Shown: positions 37,114 to 47,034 of the stretch, in pieces | Position numbering within the stretch: the first letter of the stretch is position 1 | Layout of the letters: every line of letters starts with the position of its first letter | Source of the DNA: Lepidodermella squamata | Lineage: Eukaryota > Gastrotricha | NCBI GenBank assembly: GCA_047495785.1 | Contig: JBLDXI010000002.1 | Location: forward strand, 2,294,001-2,358,000 | Reading direction: 5' to 3' | DNA length: 64,000 nt | Position numbers and translations under genes: made by a program | The notes under the pieces: model-generated | Seen by the model: the letters and a program-made list of their open reading frames with translations, nothing else | Database searches by the model: none | Told to the model about the DNA's origin: nothing

Positions 37114-37245
37114 AAACCCGTGTCATTTTTCGCACGAGACCCGTTACGTATGGCGATACGCCACAGCCAGGTCGAAAGCCGGGCGTCCCGGTTCAGTTAG
37201 TCTCACCTTACATAACGGGTCTCGTGCGAAAAATGACACGGGTTT
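37114..37245. repeat. Perfect 33-bp inverted repeat with 66-bp loop
   Basis: Arm 37114-37146 (AAACCCGTGTCATTTTTCGC...) is the exact reverse complement of 37213-37245. If transcribed it would form a long, perfectly paired hairpin. It may be the core of a foldback element whose limits I cannot place. Confidence 0.85.
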
Positions 37246-37303
37246 TATGGATTAGGTTTTTAATATAGGCGAAAACCGTGTCAGGTCTTAGAGTGAGGTT
37301 GAA

Positions 37304-37780
37304 GGGGGGGGGGGGGGGGGGGTAACTTGGCCGGTGCGTGGGGTTCGGCGGTGAACCATCTGGCAGAAACTAGGTCGATGATTCATCACGCCCTCTCATG
37401 TCTAGGCCAAATTTTAGAGCGCATTTCGCACGTTAAACATCGGCCAAGTTACCCCACAAAATGCAGGTAATTACCGCTCGCGATTGCGACATCAGTTTTC
37501 AGGTGTCATTCGAAAGGTATCACCGAGAGGAGTCTGTCTGTGAAAACGGCGTTTTCCTCCGATCTCAGAATTCCTTGTTATAAAAGCACAAAATCTCAGC
37601 GCCTATAATGAACGAGTTTGTTTATTGTCATTTTAAAACGATTTCCGAATTCGGTGAAAAGGGAGTTGTAGCTCAGGTGGCAAGGAATGTTCCTATGAAA
37701 AAAATCGTGAAAAAAGTTTTTCTCGATGTGAAATCGACCATAAGGCGACTTTTACGGCCAAGTTACCCCATGCCACGGTG
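37304..37780. mobile_element. Decayed inverted-repeat element with 19-bp poly-G at its left end
   Basis: A pure G run of 19 at 37304-37322 continues into GGGGTAACTTGGCCG (37319-37333). The inverse, CGGCCAAGTTACCCC, appears at 37755-37769 and again internally at 37441-37454. The right end continues CATGCCACGGTG, matching the solo end at 33459. No coding capacity. The poly-G probably arose inside the left terminal repeat. Confidence 0.6.
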
Positions 37781-38111
37781 TATATGCCGTCAAATGCTTG
37801 TGTTTTCGTGAAAAAACATGTGGCCACGCGAAAGAAATGAAACAAGGACTCAACAACTAAATTTTAATGCACAGTTTTTTTCTAATTTAAAAATCAACGG
37901 GATCGAATTGCGTGATGAGCCTTTGACCTTTAGAATCCTTGAAAGACGGAGATTCTTGCTACGAAAATTTCAAAATTTCTGAGGATGTGCATCTTTTCCA
38001 CCTTTTAAATCAAGGAATTTAAATTAGCGTGCATATTTATTGTTTAACGACAACAGACAAGTGCGTGCGTCCGATCTGTTTCATCATTGTCTATGATGAA
38101 ACTTGAATGTG
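37781..38111. other. AT-rich spacer between two elements
   Basis: About 330 bp; nothing recognised. Confidence 0.5.
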
Positions 38112-38932
38112 TACCGTAAGGCGGTCTTACTTCGGACAAAAACGTGTTTTTGTGGCTTAGTTTTTCGAGGTGAACGAATTTTTTGACGGGCTTTATGTCA
38201 AAAGATGCGCCTTGAAAAACTGCATATTCTAGTATCAACTCCGGTAAGCAAATAATTTTTCCCGTACAGGTATTAAAGGAAAACTGGTCCGGCTAACTTC
38301 GGACACAACTGGGGTAATTTCGGACAGCTCAATGTGAATATTTAGATTGGGGTCAAAGTTCACATTAAAGCGAGATAAAATTAGTGAGCAGATTTAAGAA
38401 AAAAAAACTTAAAAAAAAACCAAATGCATGATGAGGGATTCGAACCCTCAATATTGAATTGTGCTCCCAACGCAGCTTAGTGCTGTTCTCAATAAAATAT
38501 GGAGTTTAAAAAATGTCAAGGTCAATTGACATCTTTTTTAATTTCCCGTAGTTTGAAGCTGTCCGAACTTACCCGGGACAAAATTTATTTTCTAAAGTAT
38601 TTCCTGATCAAAATTTTCGTTAAAAATTTGTTTGAACATGACAGCATTACTAAATCGATGGTGCTCTATCTTTTCCGCTTCTCTCCACGAAAAAATACCT
38701 ACCTGTGAAAAGTTAGCAATTTTGGGTCGCGGGACATGACTGCCAAGAAGTTAGACTATTCTTCGCATACTTATCTGTTTTCAATGTTTCTGGTGTCATT
38801 TGAAAGCCAAGACTCAGGGCTATCTTTTGCAATTTGAACGGTCTCTATATTCACCGGGGTTGAGGAGAAATTCCAGTTCAAAGTCAAAAGTGTCCGAAGT
38901 TACCCTGTCCGAAGTAAGACCGCCTTACGGTA
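38112..38932. mobile_element. TA-flanked transposon-like element with 26-bp perfect terminal inverted repeats
   Basis: The left end (38112-38137) and right end (38907-38932) are exact reverse complements of 26 bp, with outer part TACCGTAAGGCGGTCTTAC. If the outermost TA is the target duplication, the element proper is CCGTAAGG...CCTTACGG, about 817 bp, as in Tc1/mariner-type MITEs. It lacks a transposase. Short TTCGGAC-containing subrepeats recur inside. A tRNA-like sequence lies within it on the minus strand. Confidence 0.75.
38426..38490 (-). other. tRNA-like sequence (pseudo-tRNA or SINE head)
   Basis: The minus strand carries a perfect T-arm, GAGGG-TTCGAAT-CCCTC (38433-38449), i.e. a good B-box, and an A-box-like AAGCTGCGTTGGGAGC. 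A T-rich run follows its 3' side, as for Pol III termination. The acceptor stem does not pair and the anticodon arm is short, so this is not a functional tRNA. It is most likely a decayed tRNA or tRNA-derived SINE head. Confidence 0.5.
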
Positions 38933-39350
38933 TTTTACACACACCTATGAACCCCACTTATATATTATAATGAATCATATTAAATGCGATGAAAAAATTG
39001 ACCCTCTAAGTATTCAAGATAAGATTATGTGTAATACTTCTTGGTAAAACTAAAATATTCATGTATTCATCGTATTACGCCTCCGCATGTTTGTCATCGT
39101 AGGGTGCAAAATGATTCAACTTTTCTTCAATTCAAGATATAAAACCTTCCTAAAATTCACTTCAAATTCACTTTACATAGCCTCTAACAACAAACACCCC
39201 AAGTTCTTAAATTTGAAATTTGGAGAGTTTCCATTTCCTGCATAAAAGCATTATATTTCTACAGTAACGCAACATGCCCGCTGTGCTATCTGCTCAAACC
39301 GGTAGGGTTATTTTTACATTTGCCTAGTTTGATCTTATTCTTGCGAATCA
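38933..39350. other. Presumed 5' flank of the kinase-TAZ1-KIX-RING gene
   Basis: About 420 bp, AT-rich. An upstream exon completing the kinase N-lobe could lie here, but I see no convincing one. The acceptor-like TTTTCCAG just inside the gene (39356-39363) leaves this open. Confidence 0.4.
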
Positions 39351-42000
39351 ATGCATTTTCCAGGCTCTGTCACCAACGGCCGAGCTGGTACCGATGATGT
39401 AAGAACGCTGTTTCCCTACAAATCAATTCACAATTCATGTTTTCTACAGCTTGTAAAAAATGGCCGCAAATACAATGAAACACAACCCACGAAAAAAGCT
39501 TATATTGCTGCTCATGATTTGAAAGACAAAGCTGGGACGATTAAAGAGGTAATTGAAACTTCATGCAAGCGACATCATATTTGCAAAATATCTGATCTCC
39601 ATAGTATCAACTGCTGATAAATACTAATATTGTCTTCATGGTTGAAGTCCTCGACGTGATCACAGCAGATTCGCATACGACTGTTGTTACTGAAAGCTAC
39701 GCCATTGGTAAGTGACTGACATGACAAATTTTGATGTTGGGATAAGCAGCTTCAGAGTCGACGTGTTCAAGAATGTTTTCAAAATGAAGACATATTTAAA
39801 AAAGCTGAAGGCTATGAGCCGCTTCATAAGCGTTAATCTACGATCTGAATTTGAAAAGGACATTCTAGAGATTTGGAATACGTTGAGACTGAAGTTGCTG
39901 TTATAAATTCAACATCATCTTTTGAGTGCAACCTCACTATAAATTCAGCTATAAATTCATATCATTTCGCACAGGCTCGGATCTTTCATCTTATTTGGCT
40001 CAATCGAAAGAACCCATCTCAGAAAATATGATTCGAATTTGGGCTGCTCAGCTCGTGATAGCAATTGGATCTCTTCATGATCTTGGAATCGTTCATAGGG
40101 ATATACGACCCTCGGTATGAATTGATCTTATCATTTTACTTACGTCCTGCTATAACTCGGGCTTGTTTTGCAGAATATTTTTATCACTGGTAATGGCGCT
40201 TTGAAACTCGGAGATTTTGGGCTGACAAAACGGAAATGGTTAGGAATCAAACTTCGCTTGAATAATGTAACTAATTTTGTCATGTTGCTATAGCTTGGAG
40301 TCACTTCCGAATCTCGAAAAGGAAGAAGCAGTTTACGTCGCTCCGGAGCTATGGAGAAATCAGAGCTTCTCTGAAAAATCCGACATTTGGGCTCTGGGAG
40401 TAACCTTATTCGAATTAGCTAGCTTAAAAACACCAGCTTTCACAGTAGAATTGGGCGAAACTTACCAAATGGCGATAGCAAGGTTCGCAGATTTTAAATA
40501 AATCATGCTCCAAAACATCGATATTTCTTATTATTCAGGTGGAAGAATAGGTCTATACCTGAGATTTACAGTTCAAATCTTCGCAATTTAATCCTGTCTA
40601 TGCTCAATGATGACCCTGCATTGAGGCCGTCAGCTCAACAAATTCTTTCACACGACATTTTAACCGATCAAGTAAAAGAAGCCTTGGAATGCTCCGCTGA
40701 ATGCTCAAGAAACGAAATGAATGGTAAGTCATGAAACCATTCTTTTTAATTAATTTAATTTGCGATTTTGAAGGTTGTGACAAGAAAAGCGATTCTTTTG
40801 AAAGCTCAACGATCTCTTCCCTGCCAAAGCAAATATTAGCAGTCTCTTCTAGCTCAACCGTTACGCCGGTAAGCCTTCAATTTCATCTGAACTAGTGATT
40901 TATCTTCAAAAATCTTCTGCGGTTTCAGAATAACAGGAATCAAGGGCTAAGCGAGGAGAAAAGAATCGGGATTCAAAATCAGTTGATCCTGATTTTGCAT
41001 GCTCATAAGTGTGAAAAACGAGATGCTATGGCAAAGTCGATTGCAGCAAGTGTTGCTGGTGCTGCAACAAACCCGACTTTTCCGAACTGTAAAGTCGCTT
41101 TTTGTCAACGAATGAAAGAGGTGATAAACCACCTGAGAGGCTGCAAGGATGATAAGTCTTGCACCTGTAAGTTCAAGTTTTGTATCTAATTTCGAATATT
41201 ACCTGAGTCGATTTTAGACAAAAGCTGCTTGTCAACGCGGCAAATAATTGTACATTGGCAGAAATGCAGGGACGAGGAGTGTCCGGTATGTAAGGAGGTT
41301 CGGATGCTGAGTCTTTTGTCGAAGCCTGTTTTCGACTCGAAAGTTTTGCGAAAAACAACGAGTGATAATATCCCTGGAGTTCATTCTGGCTCCGTCATTC
41401 CCGTTCAAGCTAGTACATCAACCTGGCAGAAAGAATTCGGCACTGAAGCTAGGCAGGCTGCTATCGATAAATTTATGGAAGAATTAAGGGTGAGCAGCGG
41501 CGGCTACAGTGACTTGGAGGCTTTGCGCAAGTTTGCCGTTCAAACCGAAGCTGAAATTTTCACCCGATCAGATAAATCTGAGAGGTACTTCTTTTTGCTG
41601 GCTGAGAAGTTGTACACTGCTTCGAAGGAACTCTTGCATACTGGAGGAAACGGTACGTGTTGATGCAATTTTTCCAAACACGTTTTTATCTTTTTATTTC
41701 TTCCTTAAAGTGGAAAATGTAAATGGCGAGACGTCCCAATGCCCGATTTGTTACTTGGACATCGTGAAACTCGGTTGCGGTTCTAGACGATTGATTTGTG
41801 GACATGGTAAATTCAAAGTCGAATTTCTTTACCTCATCCTTATATCGATTTATTTTTTAGCTTACCATATGGAATGCATCAACCGCTGGCTGAGAGAGAA
41901 GGACACTTGCCCAACCTGCAGAGCTATTGTGCGGTCGCATTCAACAAGTAAACATGTAGTTTCAAGCACTTCAAGGCATGAAGTGATGAGCAGTGCTTAA
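39351..42000 (+). CDS. Protein kinase-like / TAZ1 / KIX / RING-H2 fusion protein
   Basis: Twelve exons: 39351-39398, 39450-39548, 39605-39707, 39975-40114, 40174-40238, 40294-40482, 40539-40723, 40774-40868, 40929-41166, 41218-41652, 41711-41806, 41861-42000. All junctions are GT-AG and they sum to 1833 nt (610 aa plus stop) in one frame. Residues about 15-285: kinase fold with VHRDIRPSN, LGDFGL, YVAPELW, SDIWALG and ALRPSA. The Gly loop is degenerate and no VAIK lysine is visible. Residues about 317-417: TAZ1, with LHAHKC, FCQRMKEV, NHLRGC, STRQII.HW and CPVC in CBP order. About 457-530: KIX, with RYFFLLAEKLY. About 543-583: RING-H2 (CPIC, CGH, YHMEC, CPTC). The kinase resembles NEK or PEK types. 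The ATG is provisional. Probably a nuclear scaffold; inference only. Confidence 0.85.
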
Positions 42001-42748
42001 AATTCGAGATATCATTTGAATATCTATTATTATTCAAGGGTTATAAGACCTACCTAAACAAATTCATTCTAGCATATTTATGTGTGGGCGCGGAAGTGCC
42101 TCATTACACCCGATTTAACTCACCTTATCTAAAGACACTTTGGGTTAGTAATATAGTATGATTTAACTTCGTTGATGGTGATGAATATATACCATATTAT
42201 GGTTTTGACCGTGAGATGTAAATTCAAAGTGATAAAAGTCTGTTCGAGATCACCACTTTTATTGGCACAAATTTGGCCGCAAATACTTCTACTACTGGTG
42301 TGACTTGCGACTTAATATTCGTCAAATATGAATGTTTTATTCGCAGAAAATACATCTACAGATTTTTTCCGTTCGAAAATTCTAGAAAATTTCTGTTATT
42401 TCTGCGGATTCAAATAAAAAAATAAAGAAAATTTAGCCCTAATTTTCCTTCAACAAAACAGCCAGAACAAGTGTACAGGGCATAATATAGGGGTGCTTAT
42501 AAAGATGCTCGAAAAATGAGAAGAAAAAAACTGGCTTGAGTCGTCATCAATTTCGCCTAAAACAGATAATCTTTTAGCGGAAATTAAGGAGGAGCCAAAT
42601 TTTGTAAATTCTCGACAATTCAAATTTTAGCGGAACCAAATACCTATGCTGTAGCGGAACAAGATTATCAGAAACGGAACCAAATGTCATCATTTATTGG
42701 CAACAACACTATAATAACGCCAAATCAGTCAACTTTCACATTTTTCAG

Positions 42749-42922
42749 ACCTCGCCCATGACCCACGACAACGTGCCTGTGCTGCTGCAGTTGATGTTGC
42801 AGGAAACGCTGCGGCTGAGTGGCTGGCGAGTGACTGATTTATTGGGCTCGTTAACCTTGAGCTGGAACCTCAATATCGTCGACGACGAAACCGACGTCCG
42901 ACGCCGCTGTCAGTCTCGCTGA
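42749..42922 (+). other. Orphan exon-like open frame
   Basis: A pyrimidine-rich acceptor (TTTTTCAG) at 42741-42748 leads into an open, GC-rich frame with ATG at 42758 and TGA at 42920 (about 54 codons from the ATG). The local composition looks coding and stands out from the AT-rich flanks. I recognise no domain and no partner exon. It may be a terminal exon of a degraded gene or a retained fragment. Confidence 0.3.
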
Positions 42923-43140
42923 AAGTTCCAGAAAACGAATCTGGGACAAATCTCCCATCTTAGATCTTAGTCGAATCTGGTTATATTTGAGTCTAAACCA
43001 TCTGCGAAAATATTAGACGAATCTGGGACAAATCTCCCGTCTTTACCGAATCTGGCTATTTTGAGCTTTTTTGTGCTCTTCGCGCCTTTTAAATGCGGGA
43101 CATATTAAATACTGTCGCTCTAAACGAACAATTAGTCGAT

Positions 43141-43330
43141 AATAAAGTACGGACATTGCTTTTTTGCCTCGCAATATTTTATTTTCTCCCTAACCATGAG
43201 GAATTTTTGCAGCCGTTTTCGCCAATCGATAGATTTAGTGCGCGGTAATCTTCCCTCTACTCTCATTTGAATCGGATTCTATTAGCAGAAAAATTGGCGG
43301 TGAAAATGCTTCTTGGGATTTTGGCAAAAC
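43141..43330. repeat. Diverged single arm related to the 32681-33409 foldback element
   Basis: Starts AATAAAGTACGGACATTGC and continues with TTTTTTGCCTCGCA, then a diverged match to the arm at 32681 (CGATAGA, GGTAATCTTCC, GGTGAAAATGCT). No inverse arm is seen nearby, so this is a decayed or one-armed copy. Confidence 0.65.
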
Positions 43331-43741
43331 TGCCCATTTCGGGTATAATTTGGGTGTTCCTTTTATAGGATTGAACCCATAGAGCTGTTTGAAAACATCT
43401 TTAGTCGGAAATAAAATAATATTACCCAATTCCCGAGGAAATAGTCGGTATCAACTATGAGTGTCGTGCTTACGCGTGGAAACCACCTTATAATATCAAG
43501 TCCACTCATCGCGAGCTAATTTGCCAGCGATAACAGTGCTATTTGTCGCAAGATTCGATACGCATGACTGTCTGCGTGGTTTATGAATGACACAATATAA
43601 CTAAGTATAACAGGTAAACGTCCATCACCGGATACGTTATTATTTGGTACAGCTAATTATCTGCTGCTGATTCATTGCTTCACCGAATAAAAACTACCAA
43701 GAGGCAAGAAGTCATGATCACATTTCCGAGAAATTATACAA

Positions 43742-45040
43742 ATGGTCAGAGTAATTTTAGCAATATTACCACTTCTAGCCTTTCTGAATTCAGCCGATTC
43801 CACCTCCGATTGGATAGCAGTTGGGGGTGATTTCGAACACTCTGGCTACAAAGCAGAATCACTTGGATCTCTAAGTAGCATCGAGGTCGCTTGGAAGTAC
43901 TACGGCTATCGAAAATTTTCCGGCCTGGGTGTACTTACTTTCAAATCGAAAATCTACCAGATCTCAGGCGATGGATATCTCTCGATTTTGGACGCTAAAT
44001 CCGGCAAAAAGTTGAAAGAGTTCGCTGTCTGCCCCGACCAGGTTCCAATGAACCAATTCATCGACCCTGACAGTTCAACTCTATTCCTATCATCTCTGGC
44101 GAAGCTGTACGCTATCAATATTACTTATGACCATGAAAAGCTGCTCTGGTCGCGAGATATTGAAATGATCGTCGATATCGTGCCTAGTTTCAGCCTGAAC
44201 CGAGTTTTCGTCGCGACCGGCCTCGACCGAAAACTGCTAGCCCTAGACATGACTACAGGCGGAACAATCCAGAATTTCACCCCATCAGGCCATGCATTAT
44301 GGCTGTCACTTTTCAACAAAACTCGACTTCTGGCAATCTGCGATGATCAATCAGCCGGGCAAAGCTTGAAGGAGTACGATTCGGCTGGAACTGGGGCAGT
44401 TCTCTGGAGCGTCTCGTTGCCAAATGCTCACAAAGTTTTCCACGGCCCGATAATTTACGACAACTTCGCTTTTGTTAACAACAACGGGAATCTAAGTGCT
44501 GTAGATTTGACCTTGCATAACATTTCGTGGACAGCTTATACGCCTGATTGCGACAGTGGTGAACTACTCTCGTTGTCTCGAGGCGACTGGTACCTGTACA
44601 GAAAATGCAACGCTGACGATATTTTCAAGTTTGACATCATCACTGGCCATCTCGTAAATTCGTATCGTCTACCGAAAGATGTTTTCAACACCTTGGAGGC
44701 GAAATCGATAATTCTCGACGATTGGCTAATCTCTCCCCGCGAAAAAGGGCTGGACATAATTGATAAGCTAAGTGGGCAGGTTAAAGCTGCGTTCAATGGC
44801 GATGGTTCGTCATTTGGCCCAGCTAGCTGGGCTTATTTCGATGGGATGATTTACGCAGTTTCTACTCGAAATAACGTCATCTATGCGTTTAAGCCATCTT
44901 CAAGCACTTCAATAACTCCGGTATCAACTTCGACTCCATCCGCTCAAGGTCAACAGGGCAAGGGGAACGGTGCAACAATTGGTTATTCAATCGACGGAGC
45001 TTTAGCTATTCTCTGCTTCATCATGCTTTCTTTCTTGTGA
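43742..45040 (+). CDS. Secreted PQQ-type beta-propeller protein with C-terminal anchor
   Basis: Single exon, 432 aa. The N-terminus is a signal peptide (residues 1 to about 20). Residues about 22-390 show repeated blades of the quinoprotein/BamB-like kind (VAWKY, YQISGDGYLSILDAKSGKKL, LLALDMTTG, LSAVDL, FDIITGHLV, IYAVSTRNNVIYAF), each ending in a Trp/Leu-Asp-Gly type strand. A Ser/Thr/Pro-rich stalk (about 391-412) is followed by a hydrophobic tail ending at the stop, which suits GPI attachment or a short membrane anchor. No catalytic residues for a dehydrogenase are evident. Function unknown; an extracellular binding role is the simplest guess. AATAAA lies 40 bases past the stop. It converges on the NHR gene, with only 66 bp between the stop codons. 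Confidence 0.8.
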   Translation: MVRVILAILPLLAFLNSADSTSDWIAVGGDFEHSGYKAESLGSLSSIEVAWKYYGYRKFSGLGVLTFKSKIYQISGDGYLSILDAKSGKKLKEFAVCPDQVPMNQFIDPDSSTLFLSSLAKLYAINITYDHEKLLWSRDIEMIVDIVPSFSLNRVFVATGLDRKLLALDMTTGGTIQNFTPSGHALWLSLFNKTRLLAICDDQSAGQSLKEYDSAGTGAVLWSVSLPNAHKVFHGPIIYDNFAFVNNNGNLSAVDLTLHNISWTAYTPDCDSGELLSLSRGDWYLYRKCNADDIFKFDIITGHLVNSYRLPKDVFNTLEAKSIILDDWLISPREKGLDIIDKLSGQVKAAFNGDGSSFGPASWAYFDGMIYAVSTRNNVIYAFKPSSSTSITPVSTSTPSAQGQQGKGNGATIGYSIDGALAILCFIMLSFL

Positions 45041-45079
45041 TTACGTAGTATACATCTGATTTTTTACTCAAGCTCTCGA

Positions 45080-45103
45080 AATAAAAATTGTTGTAATTTT
45101 ATT
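45080..45103. terminator. Back-to-back poly(A) signals of two convergent genes
   Basis: AATAAA at 45080-45085 serves the plus-strand PQQ-type gene. The reverse complement at 45098-45103 serves the minus-strand NHR gene only a few bases beyond its stop (45107). The two 3' UTRs must be very short or overlap. Confidence 0.65.
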
Positions 45104-45106
45104 TTT

Positions 45107-47034
45107 TCAATTGTTTAATAAGTTGATTCGCACGCATGATGTCGTACCAAAAATATTAACGACACCCCATAAAGGCTGTCTATCGGCAACCGGAACTTTA
45201 TCCTCACCAAGTTGGGGCCGTTGCTCGCTGACACTGCCATCTCGCAACTCAATGAAAGTCTGCCCGTCTTCGTTGTACGTAAAAACAGCCGTTGCCCCAT
45301 TTTCGGCCAGCGTGTCACTCGCAACCCAGTAGAAAAACGCATCACCAGTTAGTAGGCAATCTTCGGTCAGTAAATCGGGATATTTTTCCGGCAGAATTGT
45401 TGGGTCGAGCGTTGTGAAGCCCAGCGCACTTCCGCCAACACAGGTATCATCGGTGAATAGGCATGAAATCTGGATTCGTTCACCTGGTCTCACCGGCCGA
45501 TCGGTAAAACAGACACTTTTCGTAAATTCATTCATGTTTTTCGTCGCTCGAAGGCCGTTGGCCGATATTTTTGCATTCACCCCGCAAACAGCATGAAATT
45601 TTACCTGTAGTTGCAAATTTAAAATTTTCTTAAAAATTTAAAAATTTGATTTGAAAAATTTAAAATTCGTCCAAATAAAATTCGGTGTTTTTTATTTTAA
45701 ATTTAAATTTCAATATTAAAACTGATAATTTAAATTCAAATTAAAAAATTAATTTCATTTTTTTTTCAATTAAAATCAGATTTTGCTATTTTACCTCTTC
45801 TCTTTCAATTTTCAAAGCATTTGTGAATTCGTTTTCTTCGTTGATTCCCGATTCGTCCTCATCATCGGCTTCGTTGTCTTCCATCGGAACTTCAACAATC
45901 GACCTTCTTTTACCGGACAAATTTTGCTCACTCTGAACAGCCAATGAAACGTTGAAGCAACTCTTAGTCTGCCGCAGCCGTTGCGGGTTGCTGAATCTAT
46001 GCACTGAATTGTGAGTTTTAATCGCGCCGAGCGACCAGCCATCGAACGATGAAACAATTTTCGCCAAATCCTCCGCTGGCCGATAGATCACGCCAGTCAA
46101 ATGGCCTTGATTTATCATTTCCATGGTTTTAATCTGCTGATCGCGAGTCATAACGTCGCAGTGAAGCTTGGCAACGTCCTGCAGGGTCAATTTCAGGACA
46201 CTAGTCGTCATTAAATGGTCGACATTTTGCTTCAACCTGGCTCGGCGTTGTTGGCAGGTTTCGATCGCTTTCCGAACTGCGTCGAGTTGGTCAGTCGCTG
46301 TTTGCCTGGCTTCCTTCACGATTTCGTCCGCCTTATTTCGAATTAAGGCGGTGATTATTCCTATCAAATCATCCGCAGCTGAATTAACTTGTTGCGTCGC
46401 TTTATCAACAGCATTCGCGTAGCATTCCGTGATTTGTTTCGTTCGCTCAGTGATGTTTTCCGTCGCCTTTGTCGCACGTTGATCGAATTTACTGCTGATA
46501 TTCCGAATTTCAACTTTCAGCCGTTCCATATGGCTGATTTGACAGGCCTGGCAAAACTGGCCCTTGCAATGTGGGCATTCGAATGAAATCTGGTCCGAAG
46601 CCGCGTGGGGGCAGCCGTCATTGCCGTAGTACCTCGTATCATCCTCATCAGCGACGGATTGAGATTTATTAAGCTGGTTCTTATTCGACGTAGTTTGCTT
46701 CATCAATTGATTTCGCATGGTTTCGACCATTCGCTGGGCTGAGATATTTGTCTGATAGCTGACGACACCCTGGGGCCCGATTGGGCTGATAACCCGGCAT
46801 TCTGGGCAAGTAACACAAGGACCTCGATTTGTCAAAGTCCTTGGAAGAGCTTCCAAACATTTCAAGCAATAGGTATGGCCACAATTCGGCAGATTTTTCG
46901 GAGTGTCGAATAAATTCGCGCAAATTATGCATTCGAATACCTGAGCGAATTGCGATAATTACGATTTAATTTTCAGTTTTATCTCAATAACTTACAGCGA
47001 GAAGTTCCTCACTTGTCTTGATTAAGGTCGCCAT
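45107..47034 (-). CDS. TRIM-like E3 ligase candidate: RING / B-box / coiled coil / NHR
   Basis: Three exons: 47034-46996, 46940-45795 and 45604-45107; about 560 aa, phase-0 junctions. Residues about 17-60: C3HC4 RING (ECIIC, CGHTYCLKC, CPEC). About 125-165: B-box-type zinc site (CPH, FECPHC, FCQACQISH). About 165-290: long Ala/Thr/Gln-rich helical stretch, probably coiled coil. About 345-380: acidic linker. The third exon is a Neuralized homology repeat (KFHAVCG, NGLRATK, RPVRPGE, GFTTLDPTILP, WGVVNIFGTTSCVRI). By family knowledge RING domains recruit E2 enzymes and NHR domains bind partners such as Notch ligands. RING-first order differs from NEURL1/NEURL3, where the RING is C-terminal. The start was chosen because a 13-codon exon splices cleanly onto the RING. 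Confidence 0.85.

Larger units (their letters stand above)
42001..43741. other. Spacer between the fusion gene and the PQQ-type gene
   Basis: About 1.7 kb. Contains one orphan exon-like stretch (42749-42922), a partial transposon arm (from 43141) and a TTAAGGAGG motif at 42584-42592. Otherwise nothing supported. Confidence 0.55.

Noticed and set aside
38426-38490. Functional tRNA gene
   Set aside because: Only the T-arm and approximate boxes are good; the acceptor stem does not pair, so I list it as tRNA-like only.
39712-39906. 64-codon plus-strand open frame inside the fusion gene
   Set aside because: It lies in intron 39708-39974. Direct splicing of the flanking exons gives continuous kinase sequence (ESYAIGSDLSSYL), so the frame is not needed.
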